A stretch of DNA of 64,000 bases from Dirofilaria immitis (lineage: Eukaryota; Nematoda; Chromadorea; Rhabditida; Onchocercidae), in assembly GCA_024305405.1 (NCBI GenBank), contig JAKNDB010000075.1, positions 930,001 to 994,000 on the forward strand, given 5' to 3'. Of the stretch, positions 47,061 through 64,000 are shown in pieces (position 1 is the first letter of the stretch; every line of letters begins with the position of its first letter). A program made the translations under genes and the position numbers. The notes beneath the pieces were generated by a model that was not told the origin of the DNA, ran no database searches, and saw only the letters and a program-made list of their open reading frames with translations.

Positions 47061-48415
47061 TTGTAAATTTCCTTTTATTTGGTTATTTATTTACATTAAA
47101 TGCACATATATGATATATATATATATATATAGATGTAGAAATTCAGGAATTTCAAAATAATTCTTAAATATGAAATTAACAAATTTTGAAACATTTCTTG
47201 AAATATTAAAATATTTCAAAATTTCAAACTAAGAAAATATTTCAATACTTTCAATCAAATTTTAAGTTTTTATTTATTTGCTTAAATTTTAATTAAAAAT
47301 TAATTATACTTTTTATATTTTAATTATTAAAATTTATTTTCAAATCATAAATTAGTTTGCATTGCTTTTAGTTTAAAGTTTAAAGTATAGAAAATAAATT
47401 TATTGCTAAAAAAATTCTATTACATTTTCAACATTAACTATCAATAATCACTTTACACTAATTATATATATATATTTCTAATTTCGTAATATATTGTAGT
47501 AAATTTGTGAAAAGGAAAAATTCCATTTAATATCAAAATAGTTTTCTAAAATATTTACAATAAATTAACAGAAATGAAAAAAAATTTCAATTAAACAGGA
47601 AAGAAAAAAGCAAAAGAAAAGAAACGTAAAATCAAGAACAAACGATTATTGATACCATTTCATTTGGTGCAATATCAAATTTTAGGATTATAAACTTTTT
47701 TTTTTCAGGAAAATTTCGAACCTATAATAAATGTTTTAGAAACATGACGACAAAAAAAAGATATGAAAATTCTCATAGATCTTTTTTGAAATTACCAATT
47801 TAAATTTAAGAAAAAAATTGAATTAGAAATACATCGTTGCATTAGGATTGACCTTAAAAGGTCAATCACTACTAATTCTTGACCTTAAAGCTATCTAATG
47901 TACAATTGGATGGCAATCGATTTAGTAATAAATCAGCATGATTATAAAAATATTTTCTCTATATTACGTCTTCTGAAACATCATATTGACTTCTTTGCTT
48001 TTCGTTTTTTACTTTAAAATTTTCAAAAGCATACTTTCATAAAGTTTGAACTTATCCTTGTCTATTGAGAGAGTTTGAAGTTTTCAGATAAACTTTGATA
48101 AAAAATTGTTCTATGAATTCTCAAATTTCAATTAGTGATACTTATTTCGAAGGTAATTATGCCTGATTGAATCTTCAATATCAACAAAATGAAAATTTTA
48201 GTATGATTGTTAACTCATACACCTTTAATTAAAGGTATTTTCTTTATCCCATGAAATGAAAATTTATTAAGAACTTAGAAAGCTACGGTATGCCTTTGAT
48301 GCAAAAGAAAGATTCATTTTCATTAAATCATGTTTAAAAAAAAGAGCAAAGAGCAAAAGGTGATGAAAGTTTTTCATAATTTTTTAAAACTTACAGAATT
48401 ATATTTACGTAATAA
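47061..48415. other. Intergenic, AT-rich
   Basis: Contains an (AT)n tract at about 47110-47130 and poly-A runs. No coding exon seen. Confidence 0.5.
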
Positions 48416-48417
48416 AT

Positions 48418-48432
48418 AGCAACGACAACAAT

Positions 48433-48472
<40 letters not shown>

Positions 48473-48590
48473 CCAACAACAACAACAACAATGGCAATAA
48501 AGACAATGAAAACAATAACAACAACAGCAACAACAACAATAACAAAACAACACAAACAACAACAACAACAACGATAACAGCAACAATGGG
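48418..48590. repeat. (CAA)n trinucleotide tract
   Basis: About 170 bp of AAC/CAA triplets with sparse variants (GCA, ATA, ACC). Minus-strand frames give polyV, polyL or polyC and are artefacts. Confidence 0.92.
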
Positions 48591-48599
48591 GACAGTAGC

Positions 48600-50570
48600 G
48601 TAATAATTCAATAGAATGCAAAAAAGGTATGAAAGAAAAAAAAATGAAAATATCTTACAAAACATTTTCTCGAATGATTGTTATATACAGGTAGACAAAA
48701 AAAAAAAAAACGACCAACATAAATTATAATTTCAAATCAAGTTATGAAAAGATATGAAGATAATCGGAGGAAATGTGTTCAGTTTTTTTCCTTTCTTTTT
48801 TCAAACTCATCTCAATCATTCATATTTCAAATAGAATAGCCAAACTAATTAATATTTTTAAGAATATTCAGCGAAAAATGGATATCAGGAATGATTGAAT
48901 TTCTTGCATATATTATTTAATAGAAATTATAATTACCGTACTTTACATTCTTTAACACTTCTTAATTTAATTATCAATTACCAGTCTAATTATTAAATAT
49001 ATATATATATATTCGTCGATAGATTCCTCATTTTATCTTTTATATTCTGAAAAGAATTACGATATTGATTCGAGTGTGGAGAAATAATTCGAATAGAAAT
49101 TCGAATTTAAAAATTTCTATATAAATTATTTGAAATGAAAATTAAGCTTTTAATATTTGAAATACATTCAGGATATTAAAAGGTATGAAAAATTTGAAAA
49201 CGAGCGAATTTAATTTTACAAAAATTTTCGGGAGAAATAGAATCCTTCCATGCGTGAATCAAGAGTATCCTTTATTGACTTCTACGTTATAAATCCGTTT
49301 ATTTTATCGTTTATTTTTGCTCATTAAAATTTTAAAAAATGGATATATTTTTGGAAATTATTAAAAATAATTTACACAAAGAATAATTTCTTTTGCCTTT
49401 CTTTTAGATCAATGTAAAATGATTTTAAGGTAAAAGAAAAAAAAAACAAACGTTTTATACGAATATTTGTTTTCGTTTTTCATATACATTTATTAAAAAT
49501 TATTAAATAAATTAAATTTGATTTGACTCATATATGGAAGACATTACAAAATATAAGGTTATGATAAGAACTAAAGGCAAATCTTACATATTTTGATATT
49601 ATTAAATGAATCTTTAGGCAGTAGATAAGAATTAAATCGCAATTTTTTTTTGATATTTTTGAAATTTTTAAAAACAAAAATGATTCGTATTTATTTAAAT
49701 AGCGAATCATAAACCATTCTCGCATTAAATAAAATCAAAAATGATATATAACAGCTTTCTTCAAAGTGGGCCATAACAATATAGAAAGTTGATTATAATT
49801 ACATTTATTTAATGGTAAATAAATATCAAAATTAAGTCAATATTGTGATTATAAGTTTTATTCATTTCTAAAAAAGAAAAATTGAATGAAAATAGTAATA
49901 AAATTTTTTTAATTTGAAAATTTTCTTAAAAAAAAGCCTAACGATACAGAAAACCCCTTCCTGAAGCATTTCAAATAATTTTTCACAGTATATATTCATA
50001 TAAATATGTATGAAGTAATTCCATACTTCTATAACAGAAATCCTATCAGAATCGAGAATTTAAATTTTTCGCCCTAAAAACCAAATTAACTGAATAAATT
50101 ATTTAAAATTTATTGCGATTTTGAGCAAGTGCAACTAATTTAGTCCTGTTAAATGAGCAAAAATACAACAAATATCTACCATACTTTTTTAATCATATAA
50201 GATTAACAACCGGATAATGAGTTCAAAAAAATACATATCACTTAATTAATTATCACAATATGAAGGAAATCTACTACTATCACTTTTATTGTCACAGTGC
50301 TGACGATATGTTCGAGAAACAAAAGTAAAACCGGAAATCAAATAAGAAATTATAAAATTTTACAAAATATATCAAAAATTATCGGAATGACTATGCTATT
50401 AATTTATTACTTCATTTAGTCATACCAGACGATATGATGCTAAGTAAGAAGTAAACGTTAATTATTAATAAAAACTCTAAGAACTGTAATGAAATTATCA
50501 TTACTAAAATTCACGGTACGGAAAATGAAAAATACTAATTAGATATGTTCCAGTTTTACATTAAACAATA
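48600..50570. other. Intergenic, 3' of agef-1
   Basis: AT-rich, with an (AT)n at about 48998-49012 and poly-A runs. The frame at 49528-49725 lacks protein-like composition. Nothing else seen. Confidence 0.5.
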
Positions 50571-50577
50571 ACGAATA

Positions 50578-63526
<12,949 letters not shown>

Positions 63527-63759
63527 ATCAAAAGCATTTTCGTTCTGAAATAATATCTACAATTTTATCGTATACAGAAAAGGATGCATAGTACACGTCA
63601 AACAAGAATGACTAATGCCCACATCACAGAAGCTACCATAAAAACTAATGTGCTACAACATATTCTCAACCTTCTATAATTGCAAACTTTCGAGACCAAA
63701 TGCAATCTCGACACGTAAAAGTAGCGTGACACAGTTTTATACATTTTACCACATTTCAC

Positions 63760-63846
63760 CAAAGGTTGCAAATTATAATACGGACAAGTTGTGTTACCAT
63801 TGTTATCCCGTTTCGATAATTTAATGAAATTAATTGCTGAAGACAT
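63760..63846 (-). CDS. Possible upstream coding exon of agef-1
   Basis: ATG followed by 28 codons (MSSAINFIKLSKRDNNGNTT CPYYNLQPL) then GTGAAA as a weak donor. Splicing to the acceptor before NENAFDMNNELRK keeps the frame. Alternatively that acceptor receives a spliced leader and this frame is chance. Confidence 0.3.
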
Positions 63847-63849
63847 TTA

Positions 63850-64000
63850 AATTAAAAATGATACAAATATAATATAATCTTTCATTTAGGATCATTATAT
63901 TCGAAATAATTAATTGTGAAATCTTTTGCTAGTATTGTTAAGAATAGATGTAAAAGGATGAAAATGATATTTCAATGCTTGAAATTTTTATGTAATTATA
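63850..64000. other. Upstream flank of agef-1
   Basis: AT-rich; nothing recognised to the window edge. Confidence 0.4.

Noticed and set aside
48374..48665. Three overlapping minus-strand ORFs rich in Cys, Val or Leu
   Set aside because: All are frames through the (CAA)n tract; composition follows the repeat, not a protein.
63598..63846. 82-codon minus-strand ORF read as a full protein
   Set aside because: Only the first 29 codons look protein-like and may be an agef-1 exon; the rest reads through intron-like sequence.

Overview
The window is AT-rich animal DNA with many short, phase-matched introns, strong TTTCAG/TTTTAG acceptors and dense simple repeats. The protein families point to a nematode: myosin-IX/HUM-7, AGEF-1, a head-to-head small-HSP pair, Cys-type glutathione peroxidases and a BEL/Pao relic. 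Composition and compactness fit a filarial or other clade III (Spirurina) worm. That placement is inference; no rRNA or tRNA is present to confirm it.

Layout. 1-3761 (+): 3' end of an unconventional myosin IX gene (C1 zinc finger, RhoGAP, C-terminal tail). 3765-8415: gene-poor, with a decayed BEL/Pao retrotransposon fragment, a diverged direct-repeat pair, a 471-bp foldback element and a possible small TATA-driven gene. 8416-23278 (-): one large multi-exon gene for a CSPG4/NG2/Kon-tiki-type transmembrane proteoglycan (signal peptide, LamG piece, about a dozen CSPG repeats, TM helix, C-terminal QYWV). 23.5-26.3 kb: simple repeats plus orphan exon candidates. 26866-29977: a large inverted repeat carrying two divergent alpha-crystallin/HSP20 genes with heat-shock elements and TATA boxes. 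31262-33837 and 35446-36835 (-): tandem glutathione peroxidase genes with identical exon structure. 36.8-43.3 kb: microsatellite- and minisatellite-rich DNA upstream of a TOX-type HMG-box gene (43291-45133, +). 46307-46660 (+): a small single-pass membrane protein ORF whose last codons run into a degenerate minisatellite. 47.1-50.6 kb: AT-rich, with a (CAA)n tract. 50578-63526 (-): essentially complete BIG1/BIG2-type Arf-GEF (agef-1), with DCB/HUS, Sec7 and HDS regions.

The genes do not form one pathway. AGEF-1 works in Golgi/endosome Arf activation, myosin IX in Rho down-regulation, the CSPG4-like protein in adhesion at the cell surface, the GPX enzymes in peroxide removal, the sHSPs in proteostasis and the TOX-like protein in the nucleus. 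One technical pattern runs through everything: conserved exons of six independent gene families are each broken by a single missing base in a homopolymer run. This looks like consensus error rather than pseudogenisation, and every reading frame here should be read with it in mind.
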